DNA of 64,000 bases, from the NCBI GenBank assembly GCA_036274115.1, contig DASUGI010000036.1, positions 5,027 to 69,026 on the forward strand, given 5' to 3'. Within the stretch, counting starts at the first letter, position 1; the number at the start of each line of letters is the position of its first letter. This document shows, piece by piece, positions 16,583-25,803 of the stretch. Source of the DNA: JADLHS01 sp036274115. Lineage in GTDB: Bacteria > Verrucomicrobiota > Verrucomicrobiia > Limisphaerales > JADLHS01. A program made the translations under genes and the position numbers. A model generated the notes under the pieces. It had not been told where the DNA came from and made no database searches. It saw nothing but the letters and a program-made list of their open reading frames with translations.

Positions 16583-17931
16583 TGCCGTTCCTCTCTTCCA
16601 ATCCTCGGGACTAAAATTTGAATGGCCAACAGCGAAAGCAGGTACATCCCCGAGAAATAAGCGAAGACGTAAACGTAACTTCCGGTCTTGTCCAAAATAG
16701 CCCCCGTGATGATGTTCACGAACCCTCCTGTCAGGTACGCGGCGAATCCGCCCATCCCCACCACCGAGCTGATGGTTTCCCGCGGCATCGTGTCCGCCAC
16801 CACGCTAAACAAGTTCGCCGACCAACCCTGGTGCGCAGAGCCGGCGATACCAACGATGGCAACAGCCATCCAAACGGCCGGCACGTAGGGCGCAAAAAAA
16901 ATTGGCGCGACGCAGAGCGCACAGACGAGCAACGCCGTCTTGCGCGCTTTGTTGAGCGACCAGCCTATGGCCAGCAGCTTGCCCGCGAACCAGCCCCCGA
17001 GCACTCCACCCGCGGTCGCCACCAGAAAGAAGACGCTGGTCCAACCGCTGGTTTGCCCCTGCGAAAGGGAAAATCCCTTCTGCAGAAAGTCGGGAATGAA
17101 GAACTGATAAAACCCCCAGGCCGGCCCGGCCAGAATGCTGGCAATCAGGTAGGCCCAGGCAGCGCGAAACCCGAGAAGCTTTGGCCATGGTACTTTGGCT
17201 GGTGTTTGTTCTGCCGCCGGCTGTCCTTCCTGGATGTAAGCGAGTTCGCTCGCTGAGAGCCGGGGATGTTCGGCTGGCGCGCGATAAAACATTTTCCACG
17301 CAACAACCCAGAGCAGTCCGACGGCGCCGGTGAGATAGAAGGTGAGTTGAAACCCCGCCGTGGCGAAGAGGTAACTCACGATGAGCGGACAAAGCATGGC
17401 GCCAACATTGGAGCCGGCGTTAAACCAGCCCGTGGCCAGCGCCCGCTCTTTCAGCGGAAACCATTCGGCCACGGTCTTGATCGCGGCGGGAAAATTGCCG
17501 CCCTGGCAGATGCCCAGCGCAATGCGACCATAGATGAAGCCCGCGGCGGTCATCGGAACAGTTACCACAGAGATCACGAGATACGGAAAGGTCGTTTTGA
17601 TCTGCGGAGCAATCGCCGTGACGGAGCTTTTCAGGTCGAGAAACGCCACCAGCCCATGCAAGCCGGCAGTGATACTCCAGGCCCCGACAAACCAAGGCAG
17701 CGCCTTCGCCACACCCCATTTGTCGCTGAGACGTCCGCCGAGCAGATAACCGAAGGCGTAAGCAAAGGAAAAGGCGCCCGAGATGTAACCGTAGTCGGTG
17801 TTGCTCCAGCCGAACATCTCACTGAGCGGCGTTTTCAGGACACTGATGGTCAGCCGATCCAGGTAGTTGATCAGCACCGAGAAGAACAGCAGCCCGCAAA
17901 TCACCCAACGATAATTTCCGCCGGGCTTCAT
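16579..17931 (-). CDS. MFS transporter, ExuT-like (hexuronate) anion:cation symporter
   Basis: 450 aa with about 12 hydrophobic segments. N-terminal RWVICGLLFFSVLINYLDRL and the loop GGRLSDKWG are the MFS signature; GICQGGNFPAAIKTVAEWFP and ERALATGWFNAGSNVGA are characteristic of the ACS family that includes ExuT, GudP and GarP. Predicted to import galacturonate or other acid sugars released by GH28 enzymes. It overlaps GH43 and the second GH28 gene by 4 nt each, so the three are translationally coupled. No periplasmic binding protein or TonB receptor is nearby. The uronate substrate is inferred from family and context. Confidence 0.9.
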   Translation of the reverse strand: MKPGGNYRWVICGLLFFSVLINYLDRLTISVLKTPLSEMFGWSNTDYGYISGAFSFAYAFGYLLGGRLSDKWGVAKALPWFVGAWSITAGLHGLVAFLDLKSSVTAIAPQIKTTFPYLVISVVTVPMTAAGFIYGRIALGICQGGNFPAAIKTVAEWFPLKERALATGWFNAGSNVGAMLCPLIVSYLFATAGFQLTFYLTGAVGLLWVVAWKMFYRAPAEHPRLSASELAYIQEGQPAAEQTPAKVPWPKLLGFRAAWAYLIASILAGPAWGFYQFFIPDFLQKGFSLSQGQTSGWTSVFFLVATAGGVLGGWFAGKLLAIGWSLNKARKTALLVCALCVAPIFFAPYVPAVWMAVAIVGIAGSAHQGWSANLFSVVADTMPRETISSVVGMGGFAAYLTGGFVNIITGAILDKTGSYVYVFAYFSGMYLLSLLAIQILVPRIGREERQ

Positions 17932-19481
17932 TTAATGCGCACTTCCTCCACGTTAACATCCGCGCCTAATCCAAATTCGATTCTGGCTTCCGTCAAATCA
18001 CATGACTCCAATGTCACTGCACGCGAAGTCTTGCCAGCGAGATACAAGAACAATTCAGTCCCCTTTTGCGCGTTGGATTTGCGAATCGTGATATCGGCCA
18101 CCTCCCTTAAGTCGAACGCCGCGCCTTTTTTGGCGGGAGTAATCTGCACGTTGTCGAAGATCAATCCCTTCGCGTAATTCACCACCGCGCCTTTGGTGGA
18201 TTTGACCGTCATGTTCATGAACCGGATGTTCTCGATGGGCGAATCATCCAGGCCTTGAATCAAAATCGCTGTTGGCGCGCCATCGCCCGTTATCTTCTCA
18301 AATTGCATGTTACGAAACACCGGAGGCTTCTCGTTCGCGGCCTTATTTTTGTCCGCGCTATAATCCATGTTCAGGATGGCGACCTCATACTTCATCTCCT
18401 TGACCTTGAGATTCCGGGCGTAAATGTTCTCCACCACGCCGCCGCGACCACGCCGAGACTTGATCCGAATGGCCCGGTCCGTGCCCTCGAACTCGCAATC
18501 CTCCATGAACACATTCCGCACGTCGCCGGACATCTCGCTGCCAATCACCAGTCCACCATGCCCGCGTTTGCTGAAGCAATTCCGCATGATGACATTCTCC
18601 GTGGGCCGGCCCACCCGCCAGCCGTCTTCGTTGTAACCCGACTTGAGCACCACGCAATCATCGCCGGTATCGAACGTACAGTTCTCGATGAGCATGTCCC
18701 GACACGAGTCAGGATCAATGCCGTCGTTGTTCGGACCATCCGTGATGACCTTCACACCGCGAATCGTGGTGTTCTGACAATAGATCGGGTGAATCGTCCA
18801 GTTCGGTCCGCTGCCAATGGTGAAATCCTCCAGCAGAATGTTCGTGCAACCGACAAAGCTCAGAAAGCTTGGACGAATCGCGGCCTCGGTCGTGCCGAAC
18901 ACACGCTGCTCGACCGGCACTCCTTTTGCGCCCATCTCGAATCCCTGCTTCGTCTCTCGCGATTTCCAATCCCACCAGGCCTTGGCATTGCCGTTGAGTT
19001 TGCCCTTGCCAGTAACGGCGATGTTCGTGCAATCACGCGCGTAAATCAGCGGCGAATAATTGTAGAGTTCAATCCCGCCCACACGCACGAGCACCGGCGG
19101 CAAATAATCCTCGAACTTGTCGCTAAAGATGATTTCCGCCCCTTCTGCCAGATGCAGATTCACGCCGCTTCGCAAATGAATCGGGCCGGTGAGGAATTTC
19201 CCCGCGGGCACAACGACCCGTCCGCCACCAGCCTGGGCGCACGCCTCAATGGCTTTGCGGAACGCGGCGGAATTAACCGTCGTTCCCTCCCCTGCCCCGC
19301 CAAATTTCGTCACATCAAAATCACGATCCGCGAACGTCGGCGGGACAATCCGCTTCAAGATCTGCGGAACGGCCGCCCATGGATCGTTCGGAACTGACGC
19401 CGCCCACACCGACGAACATAAACTCAGCGCCACGGCGAGACACAGCAGTCCGTATCGCTGGAATCGAGTCGGTGAAATCAT
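17928..19481 (-). CDS. Secreted GH28 (exo-polygalacturonase/rhamnogalacturonase type)
   Basis: 517 aa. Signal peptide about 1-28 (YGLLCLAVALSLCSSVWA). GH28 motifs: FDVTKFGGAGEGTTVNSAAF, GPNNDGIDPDSC, TGDDCVVLKSG, RGHGGLVIGSE, RAIRIKSRRGRGG. All catalytic Asp and His residues are present. The long insert YSPLIYARDC ... AWWDWKSRETKQG suits exo-acting or RG-hydrolase subfamilies. First gene of the GH28-MFS-GH43 operon, divergent from the XylR-like gene, with the operator candidate between them. It differs clearly from the GH28 at 12298, so it is not a recent duplicate. Confidence 0.92.
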   Translation of the reverse strand: MISPTRFQRYGLLCLAVALSLCSSVWAASVPNDPWAAVPQILKRIVPPTFADRDFDVTKFGGAGEGTTVNSAAFRKAIEACAQAGGGRVVVPAGKFLTGPIHLRSGVNLHLAEGAEIIFSDKFEDYLPPVLVRVGGIELYNYSPLIYARDCTNIAVTGKGKLNGNAKAWWDWKSRETKQGFEMGAKGVPVEQRVFGTTEAAIRPSFLSFVGCTNILLEDFTIGSGPNWTIHPIYCQNTTIRGVKVITDGPNNDGIDPDSCRDMLIENCTFDTGDDCVVLKSGYNEDGWRVGRPTENVIMRNCFSKRGHGGLVIGSEMSGDVRNVFMEDCEFEGTDRAIRIKSRRGRGGVVENIYARNLKVKEMKYEVAILNMDYSADKNKAANEKPPVFRNMQFEKITGDGAPTAILIQGLDDSPIENIRFMNMTVKSTKGAVVNYAKGLIFDNVQITPAKKGAAFDLREVADITIRKSNAQKGTELFLYLAGKTSRAVTLESCDLTEARIEFGLGADVNVEEVRIK

Positions 19482-19524
19482 TGCGCTCAGTTTATCTGCA
19501 ATCGTTGGTTAACAGAACTGGGAC

Positions 19525-19555
19525 TTTGTGCAAACCGCATTTGATTTTGTGCCAA
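19525..19555. promoter_or_regulatory. Candidate operator: two direct repeats 21 bp apart
   Basis: TTTGTGCAAA (19525-19534) and TTTGTGCCAA (19546-19555) are direct repeats, 9 of 10 identical, with a start-to-start distance of 21 bp, two helical turns. AraC-family activators classically bind such pairs. They lie in the 126-bp gap between the GH28 operon and the divergent XylR-like gene. A single inverted near match (TTTGCACAA) occurs at 31967-31975, at the start of the double esterase gene. Binding itself is inference. Confidence 0.55.
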
Positions 19556-19607
19556 TTGACTTCGCGGCTTGAAATGACGTCGCCCTCCGGTCACTTTTGG
19601 CTCTCTC

Positions 19608-20771
19608 ATGCACAAGAATCGCAAACGTGTTCTGCTCGCGATGGGCTGGTATGACTACCGGCTGCACGCGGGCATTGCCAAATACGCGCTCGAACATGAC
19701 TGGCATCTTTGCCCGGACACCACCAAAGAAAAAGTCATTCCCTGGGGCTGGGAAGGCGACGGCATTCTCGCGTGGCTCGGCCGCGGCGACGATCTGGCGG
19801 ACTTCGTGACCCAGGCTGGCAAGCCAACTGTTGACTTCAGTTTCCGTCGTCCGCACTTGAATTATCCGCGTGTGCTGGTGGATCACACCGCGGTGGCTCG
19901 ACTCGTCGTCGAACATTTTCTGTCTCGCGGTCACCGCAACTTTGCGTATTACAGCGACGTCAACAATTGGGCTTACGAGGAGAATGGCCAGGGATTTTTT
20001 GCCGCGCTGAAGGATTCCGGGCACGACGGCGAATGGATTTGCTGGCATCGTTCGTCGCATTTCACGGACGGCTATCTTCAGTGGAAACACAAGCGCAACT
20101 GGCTTGCGGCGGAACTCAAGCGCCTGCCCAAGCCGCTCGCCCTGTTTACCGCATCCGACGATCACGCCGTCGAAGCGCTGGAAATTTGCGAGAACCTCGG
20201 CCTCGCCGTTCCAGACGATGTGAGCATCGTGGGTACGGATAATTCCCTGCTGGCCGTGGATGCCATGCACACGCCGATTTCCAGTGTGGACACGAATCTC
20301 GAACTCGTGGGCTACCGCGGCGCGGCATTGCTGGACGACTTGATGGCGCGCAAAAAGGCCGCACGACTCACCTCGCCGTTGCGCATCGCGCCTCATGGTC
20401 TGATTGCCCGCAAGAGCAGCGACTTGCTCGCCATCAATCATCCGGGCGTGGCTCGGGCCTTGCGCTTTCTGATGGAACACTCGCACGAAGCCATCGGCGT
20501 GGATGATTTGGCGAAAGCGGCGGCGATGTCGCGACGCGGTTTGCATCAGGCGTTTCTCGAACAACTCGGTCGCCCGCCCGGGCACGAACTTCAACGCGTG
20601 CGCCTGGAACGGGCCAAACGCCAGATCATCGAGTCGGACGAGAAATTGGAATCCATCGGCGAGAGCTGCGGCTACCAGAGCGCGAACAGTTTCTGGTTCG
20701 CCTTCAAGAATGCTTTTGGCCTCTCTCCCAAGCAATATCGGGAGAAGCACTCCCACAAGCACGCGGTCTGA
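19608..20771 (+). CDS. XylR-like transcriptional regulator (LacI-type sensor + AraC HTH)
   Basis: 387 aa. Residues 8-275 are a periplasmic-binding-protein/LacI-type sensor (RVLLAMGWYDYRLHAGIAKYA, ALFTASDDHAVEALEICENLG, VSIVGTDNS). Residues 285-383 carry two AraC-type helix-turn-helices (GVDDLAKAAAMSRRGLHQAF; LESIGESCGYQSANSFWFAFK), ending in FGLSPKQYREKH. This is the E. coli XylR architecture: a cytoplasmic sugar-responsive activator. The ligand here is probably a pectin-derived sugar, since it is divergent from the GH28-MFS-GH43 operon. No Shine-Dalgarno sequence is visible before ATG 19608. A 437-codon frame on the opposite strand is a shadow. Confidence 0.93.
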   Translation: MHKNRKRVLLAMGWYDYRLHAGIAKYALEHDWHLCPDTTKEKVIPWGWEGDGILAWLGRGDDLADFVTQAGKPTVDFSFRRPHLNYPRVLVDHTAVARLVVEHFLSRGHRNFAYYSDVNNWAYEENGQGFFAALKDSGHDGEWICWHRSSHFTDGYLQWKHKRNWLAAELKRLPKPLALFTASDDHAVEALEICENLGLAVPDDVSIVGTDNSLLAVDAMHTPISSVDTNLELVGYRGAALLDDLMARKKAARLTSPLRIAPHGLIARKSSDLLAINHPGVARALRFLMEHSHEAIGVDDLAKAAAMSRRGLHQAFLEQLGRPPGHELQRVRLERAKRQIIESDEKLESIGESCGYQSANSFWFAFKNAFGLSPKQYREKHSHKHAV

Positions 20772-20908
20772 TTCGGCCTGGTAAGCGTCGAACGTCCCTT
20801 CGCGGTTCGGTTTCCGTCCCAAGGCGGACGCAAAATTTCCAAGGCGGTTTGCATAAATTGCGGAATGAGCATTCGGCTTCCCCTGTTAGTCTCTCCAACA
20901 GTTAAGCC

Positions 20909-21772
20909 ATGAGCCCGCGAACCACGCGAATTCCTTCCGCGCACTCACGCCCCCAGGCGTCGGTTGCCCCGGCCTTCACGCTGATTGAACTGCTCGTTGT
21001 AATCGCCATCATCGCCATTCTGGCCGCCATGCTCCTTCCGGCTTTGGCAAAGGCAAAAACCAAGGCGCAGGGAATTTCATGCGTCAGCAACATGAAACAA
21101 ATGTCCGTCGCCTGGATGCTTTACGCTGGCGACAACGCGGAACGGCTCGCCGAGAATCCGGATGGCGCCGGCGGGCCTCCGATTGCTGGAGAAAGCCCGT
21201 TACGCCCGGCCTGGGTGGCGGGTTGGTTGGGCGAAGGGTCCGGCAACACGGATAACACCAATATTCTCAAGCTGGTTGGCAAAGAGTATCAGGCCTACGG
21301 CTCCATCGGCGAATACACCAAAAACCCGGGTATCTACCATTGTCCCGCGGACCGGAGTTTGGACAAAACGACGGGGTTGCCGCGCGTGCGGACGTGTTCA
21401 ATGAACGCGTATGTGGGCTGCACGGACTCAAAAGGCTACAGCGGCATCAGCGGCAATGTGTTGAATGGGCCGAACGAGAAGTACCGCAAGAGCACTGATT
21501 TTCGCAAAGGCAAACCCACTGACATCATTGTCTTTCTCGACGAGCGCATCAACATCAATGACGGCTGGTTCTGGAGTCCGTCGAGCCGCTCCACCATCCG
21601 CGATCTCCCGGCGATTTCTCACGGCAACAACAGTTCGGCCTTCGCCTTCGCCGATGGCCATGCGGAACTGCACAAGTGGCGCGTGTCGTCCTTCATCCGT
21701 GCGACCTCCGGACCTGATGTCCCTTCCAGCGCTGACACTCAATGGCTCTTCGAGCATGTGACCGCTCCGTAA
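20909..21772 (+). CDS. Pseudopilin-like secreted protein (prepilin N-terminus)
   Basis: 287 aa. After a 24-residue charged leader comes FTLIELLVVIAIIAILAAML, the type IV prepilin helix, with LLPALAKAKTKAQGISCVSNMKQ typical of the large Verrucomicrobiota/Planctomycetota family. The residue before Phe is Ala, not the canonical Gly, although the +5 Glu is present, so cleavage by prepilin peptidase may be unusual. The C-terminal FAFADGHAELHKW block is the usual end of this family. It precedes a giant beta-strand protein by 59 bp, as the minus-strand gene at 49053 adjoins another. Role unproven: these proteins are far too numerous in such genomes to be all secretion-system subunits. Confidence 0.85.
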   Translation: MSPRTTRIPSAHSRPQASVAPAFTLIELLVVIAIIAILAAMLLPALAKAKTKAQGISCVSNMKQMSVAWMLYAGDNAERLAENPDGAGGPPIAGESPLRPAWVAGWLGEGSGNTDNTNILKLVGKEYQAYGSIGEYTKNPGIYHCPADRSLDKTTGLPRVRTCSMNAYVGCTDSKGYSGISGNVLNGPNEKYRKSTDFRKGKPTDIIVFLDERININDGWFWSPSSRSTIRDLPAISHGNNSSAFAFADGHAELHKWRVSSFIRATSGPDVPSSADTQWLFEHVTAP

Positions 21773-21831
21773 CCTTTTGGAAAAATTCAAACCACAGAAA
21801 TCATACGAACCATCAACCAACCAGCAGCAGC

Positions 21832-24800
21832 ATGAAAACACGTCAGAACCCACCGTTCAAACGCAACCACCTGCTCGCGGCGCTATGCCTCGGCCTTTGC
21901 CTTGGCCTGGCGAGCCCCCTCGCCGCGGACAAAACCTGGGATGGCGGCGGCGACCAGTCCAACTGGAGCGGCTCGCCCGCCAATTGGGATGGCGACACGG
22001 ACCCGGTGGCCAATGACCGCCTGTTCTTTGGCGGCAACGTCGGCGTGTTTCCCAACAATAATTTCCCGAACGACACGGATTTTGCCGGCATCATCTTCAA
22101 TGCCGGCGCCGACCCGTTCACGATTAGCGGCAACGAAATCGACCTGGCCGCCAACTCCGGGATCACGAACAACTCGGTCAACGTCCAGACCTTTACCGCC
22201 AACATCGACAACAACGGTAATGGGAAGATTCACAATGCCGCTGCCGGTCCGCTGGTTTATGCCGGCGTTCTCCGCAACAGCACCTTTACCAAAGAAGGCG
22301 CCTTTGATCTGACCTTGACGGGGAGCGCTGGCAACGCCGGCGTGAGTGCCGTCATTAATGACGGAACGCTCATCCTGGGCAAAACGGCCGGACAGGCTCT
22401 TCCCAGCAGCCCGATTCTGGTGAACACGAACGGCACGCTGCGCACCATTGGGCCTGGCACCGACCAGATACATTTCAACCAGCGCGTCACCATGAACGGC
22501 GGTGTGTTTCAATTGCAGCATGTGAACAGCACCCTCGGTGTCACCCTCGAAGAGATCGCGGCGCTCAGCGGCTCTAATCTGAACAGCATCGTGGAATGCG
22601 GGCTGGCTGATTCCATCAATCGTCTCGACATCGGCGGCGGTAATAATCACCGCGGCATTTACTCCGGCACGCTTCGCGACGGTGCCGCGGGCGTTCTGGC
22701 CTTGCGCGTTTATCGCGCGAACAACTTCCAACAACTCAATGGCACGAATACCTACACCGGAACGACCGCCGTTGATAATACGCAAAATGCGGGCGCAGCG
22801 CGCCTCATCGTCAACGGCCAGCACACTGGCGGTGGCGCCTACACCATTAACGGTCACAACAGCGATGCCACCCGCATTGCCTACCTGAACGGCAGCGGAG
22901 TCATTTCGGCCAGCGTGATGAACTTCAACATTCGCGGCATTCTTTCACCCGGCGGTTCGCTGAGCGCGGACCTCACGGACGCCGCGATCTTTACCGATTC
23001 CACCGCCGTCCTCACCATCAGCAACGCCGTCAACTTGAACGACGCGACGTCCACTTTGGAAATCCAGGCCACCGGAGCCACCCCCGGCTCCGGCTACGAC
23101 CAGGTTGTCATCGCCGGGAGTGGCACGTTTTCCAACAACAATGCGAACCTCCGGCTCACGCTCGGGGCGTTTGCGCCGGCGTCGGGAGACAAGTTCACCA
23201 TTGTGAAAGTCGATGGCACGGACTCGGCAAAAACGATGGGCACCTTCGGGTCATTCAATGGCGTGATCACCAGCATGACCCAGGGCGCAACGATTGTTGA
23301 CCCGGACACCGGCCAGACGTTCCGCATCAGCTATCGCGCTGAAGGCAACACCTTTGACGCGGGTGCCGGCAATGGCAACGACATCATGCTTGAGGCGATT
23401 TCACCCGTCGGCGGCGCCGTGCTCACCTGGCGCGGCGATGCGGGCCCAAATTGGGACATCACTACCACGGCCAACTGGCGCACGACCGGCGGGACCGCCA
23501 GCACATTCACGAATGCGGACTTCGTCACGTTCGACAACTCCGGTTCCAACGCCGCCCCCATCAACCTGGTGGGAGACCTGAGTCCCGCAACCATCCTGGT
23601 GAATTCCACCAACAACTATGAGTTCGGTGGCGATGGCAAGTTGACCGGACTGGTCATTCTCACCAAGACGAACACCGGCAAGTTGACGATCACGACCGAG
23701 AACGACAACACGGGCGCCACTCTGCTCCGTGAAGGCACGATCCAAATCGGTACGAACGGCATCACGGGCCGGCTCTCGGGCAACATCAACATGCGCACCA
23801 ACACCACGCTGATCTTCAACCGCTCCGATGTCGCGACGTACTCGGGTGTGATCTCCGGCACCGGAACGGTCGCCAACAACGGCACGAATGGCACGATGAT
23901 CCTGACTGGCGACAGTTCATTGTCGGGCGGAGTACAGGCCAACGCGGGCACCCTTCAGTTCGGTGATGGCACTGGGATTACGGGGTCAATTGCCGCACGC
24001 ATCACCAACAACGCCACGGTCGCCTACAACTTCAACAACGCCGTGGTCATCAATAATTCCTTGAGCGGCACCGGCGTCGTTGATCTGATTAACTCCACCA
24101 CGACGGGCCGGCGCTTCACGCTCCCGACCAGTCTCGTCAATCATCCCTTCTCCGGCACGTTTAATGTCGGTGCTTACGTGAACCTGGCGACCGCCGATCA
24201 ATCGAGCGGCACCAACCAACTCGGCGTGGGCTCGACGGTGAATGTCGCCGATACCGGCAGCGTTTATCTGGACCGTAACGGAATTTATCGAACCACGTTC
24301 AACCTTTCCGGCCCCGGCAATGGCGCCGGGAGCGCTGGAGTCATGACTTTGGAAATCGAACAGGGCTCAACCATCGTCAGCAACGTCAACCTGCTGTCCG
24401 ATGTCACCATCGGCGGCTTCCTCGGCGACGCCACCATCTCCGGCCGCATCCTGGGCGCAACCGGCACGGAGACGCTCACCTTCGCCAACCGCCGTCAGGA
24501 CGCGCAATCATACAACCTCCGCATCGGGTCCGCTTCGGGCCCGAACCACTGGGGCGCGACCATCATTGAGCCCGGCGATTATGTGAATCAACGCATTCGC
24601 GTCACGGCCCTCGCGAGTCGCGCGATCAGCACCAACGGGCTCACCATCGGCGCGCATGGCATCTTCCAGTTAAATGGCTTCGATCATACGGTTGCGAGCC
24701 TCAGCACCATGGGAACAGACGGCGTCTTCGTCCCGAGTGTCTTCAACGGCAGTGCGACCACGCCCGCCGTGTTCACGGTCGGCACGGACGACGCTTCGAC

Positions 24801-25635
24801 ACTATTTGACGGTGTGTTCGGCAACGGCGGAGCCGCTGCGCTTGGCGTCACCAAAGTTGGGGCGGGCACGCTCACCCTTACCGGCAACAACAGCAACAGC
24901 GGACCAGTAACCGTCAGCGGCGGCACTATTGCCCTGAGCGGCGACGGCTCGTTCAGCAATGCCACGCAAATCATCATCGGCACTGGCGCGACCTTTGATG
25001 TCACGACCCGTTCTGACGGCAGCCTTACCTTGAACAGCGGCCAGACGCTCAAAGGTGCTGGAACGTTCAACGGCAATCTGGTCACCGAGCCCGGTTCAAT
25101 CATCAATCCCGGCCTTTCCATCGGCACACTCGCGGTGTCCGGCAATGCCACGCTCGGCGGCACGTTGCTCCTGGAAGTCAATCGCAGCACCGTTCCCAAT
25201 GTGGACCGGTTGAATGTTTCCGGAACTTTGACTACCGGCGGAACCCTCGCCGTCACCAACATCGGTCCGGCGTTACAGGTCAATGACACCTTCGCGTTGT
25301 TCCCCGCGGGCACCAGCGGATTCACCGTCAGCCTGCCCGCCATCGACCCGTTGAATGCGGTCAGCTACACGTGGCAAAACGACGTAGCGTTGAATGGCTC
25401 CGTGAAAGTGTTGAGCGTGACACCCATTACACCGCCCACCCTCGGCGTTTCACAAACCGGCAACACGCTGAACTTCTCCTGGACGGGGCCGTTCAAGCTT
25501 CAGTCGCAAACCAACAGCCTGAACTTCGGCATCAGTAGCAACTGGTCCGATTATCCCGGTGGCAGCGCCAGTCCGGTGAGTGTCACAATCAATCCCACCA
25601 ATCCGACGGTGTTCTTCCGTCTGACTTTGCAATGA
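21832..25635 (+). CDS. Giant autotransporter-type beta-strand repeat protein
   Basis: 1267 aa. Signal peptide LLAALCLGLCLGLASPLAA. Then DKTWDGGGDQSNWSGSPANWDGD, the usual start of proteins with autotransporter-associated beta-strand repeats (PF12951/TIGR02601), and many units of the form GxLTLTGNNSNSGPVTVSGG. The predicted fold is a long right-handed beta-helix. A module with NDTFALFPAG precedes the last ~68 residues (NFSWTGPF ... QSQTNSLNFG ... VFFRLTLQ), which belong to the C-terminal module shared with other proteins here. There is no outer-membrane beta-barrel domain, so it is not a classical autotransporter. Ser/Thr/Asn/Gly-rich, as expected for a surface or matrix protein. Possible adhesin to plant polysaccharide. 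Followed by a terminator. Confidence 0.85.
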   Translation: MKTRQNPPFKRNHLLAALCLGLCLGLASPLAADKTWDGGGDQSNWSGSPANWDGDTDPVANDRLFFGGNVGVFPNNNFPNDTDFAGIIFNAGADPFTISGNEIDLAANSGITNNSVNVQTFTANIDNNGNGKIHNAAAGPLVYAGVLRNSTFTKEGAFDLTLTGSAGNAGVSAVINDGTLILGKTAGQALPSSPILVNTNGTLRTIGPGTDQIHFNQRVTMNGGVFQLQHVNSTLGVTLEEIAALSGSNLNSIVECGLADSINRLDIGGGNNHRGIYSGTLRDGAAGVLALRVYRANNFQQLNGTNTYTGTTAVDNTQNAGAARLIVNGQHTGGGAYTINGHNSDATRIAYLNGSGVISASVMNFNIRGILSPGGSLSADLTDAAIFTDSTAVLTISNAVNLNDATSTLEIQATGATPGSGYDQVVIAGSGTFSNNNANLRLTLGAFAPASGDKFTIVKVDGTDSAKTMGTFGSFNGVITSMTQGATIVDPDTGQTFRISYRAEGNTFDAGAGNGNDIMLEAISPVGGAVLTWRGDAGPNWDITTTANWRTTGGTASTFTNADFVTFDNSGSNAAPINLVGDLSPATILVNSTNNYEFGGDGKLTGLVILTKTNTGKLTITTENDNTGATLLREGTIQIGTNGITGRLSGNINMRTNTTLIFNRSDVATYSGVISGTGTVANNGTNGTMILTGDSSLSGGVQANAGTLQFGDGTGITGSIAARITNNATVAYNFNNAVVINNSLSGTGVVDLINSTTTGRRFTLPTSLVNHPFSGTFNVGAYVNLATADQSSGTNQLGVGSTVNVADTGSVYLDRNGIYRTTFNLSGPGNGAGSAGVMTLEIEQGSTIVSNVNLLSDVTIGGFLGDATISGRILGATGTETLTFANRRQDAQSYNLRIGSASGPNHWGATIIEPGDYVNQRIRVTALASRAISTNGLTIGAHGIFQLNGFDHTVASLSTMGTDGVFVPSVFNGSATTPAVFTVGTDDASTLFDGVFGNGGAAALGVTKVGAGTLTLTGNNSNSGPVTVSGGTIALSGDGSFSNATQIIIGTGATFDVTTRSDGSLTLNSGQTLKGAGTFNGNLVTEPGSIINPGLSIGTLAVSGNATLGGTLLLEVNRSTVPNVDRLNVSGTLTTGGTLAVTNIGPALQVNDTFALFPAGTSGFTVSLPAIDPLNAVSYTWQNDVALNGSVKVLSVTPITPPTLGVSQTGNTLNFSWTGPFKLQSQTNSLNFGISSNWSDYPGGSASPVSVTINPTNPTVFFRLTLQ

Positions 25636-25669
25636 GTTTGGGTTAGTGGTTGGGAACCATGGTGGGTTC

Positions 25670-25707
25670 GACGGGCGGCGCCGGGTTGCGTCGCCCGTCG
25701 TCTTTTG
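25670..25707 (+). terminator. Rho-independent terminator after the giant protein gene
   Basis: GACGGGCG pairs with CGCCCGTC (25670-25699), extended by an inner CG pair around CCGGGTTG, and is followed by GTCTTTTG. It lies 34 bp after the stop codon at 25635 and separates the gene from the CE8-PL1-esterase group, whose own promoter should lie in the ~100 bp up to 25804. Confidence 0.75.
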
Positions 25708-25803
25708 TCGGTCGCCCAAATTCCAACCTCTCTTGCAAAAAGTAAGGTAGGTCATGCCGGGCGTTTATGGCATTCTCTCCACACAGGAAACACCCGTTGG
25801 CTA

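Noticed and set aside
19509..20822. 437-codon open frame antisense to the XylR-like gene
   Set aside because: The plus-strand product has full LacI-type and AraC HTH motifs; the antisense product has no domain, signal or ribosome site. Long antisense frames are expected at this GC content.
21832..25635. Classical type V autotransporter
   Set aside because: Passenger-type beta-strand repeats are present, but there is no C-terminal membrane barrel; the end is the shared module.
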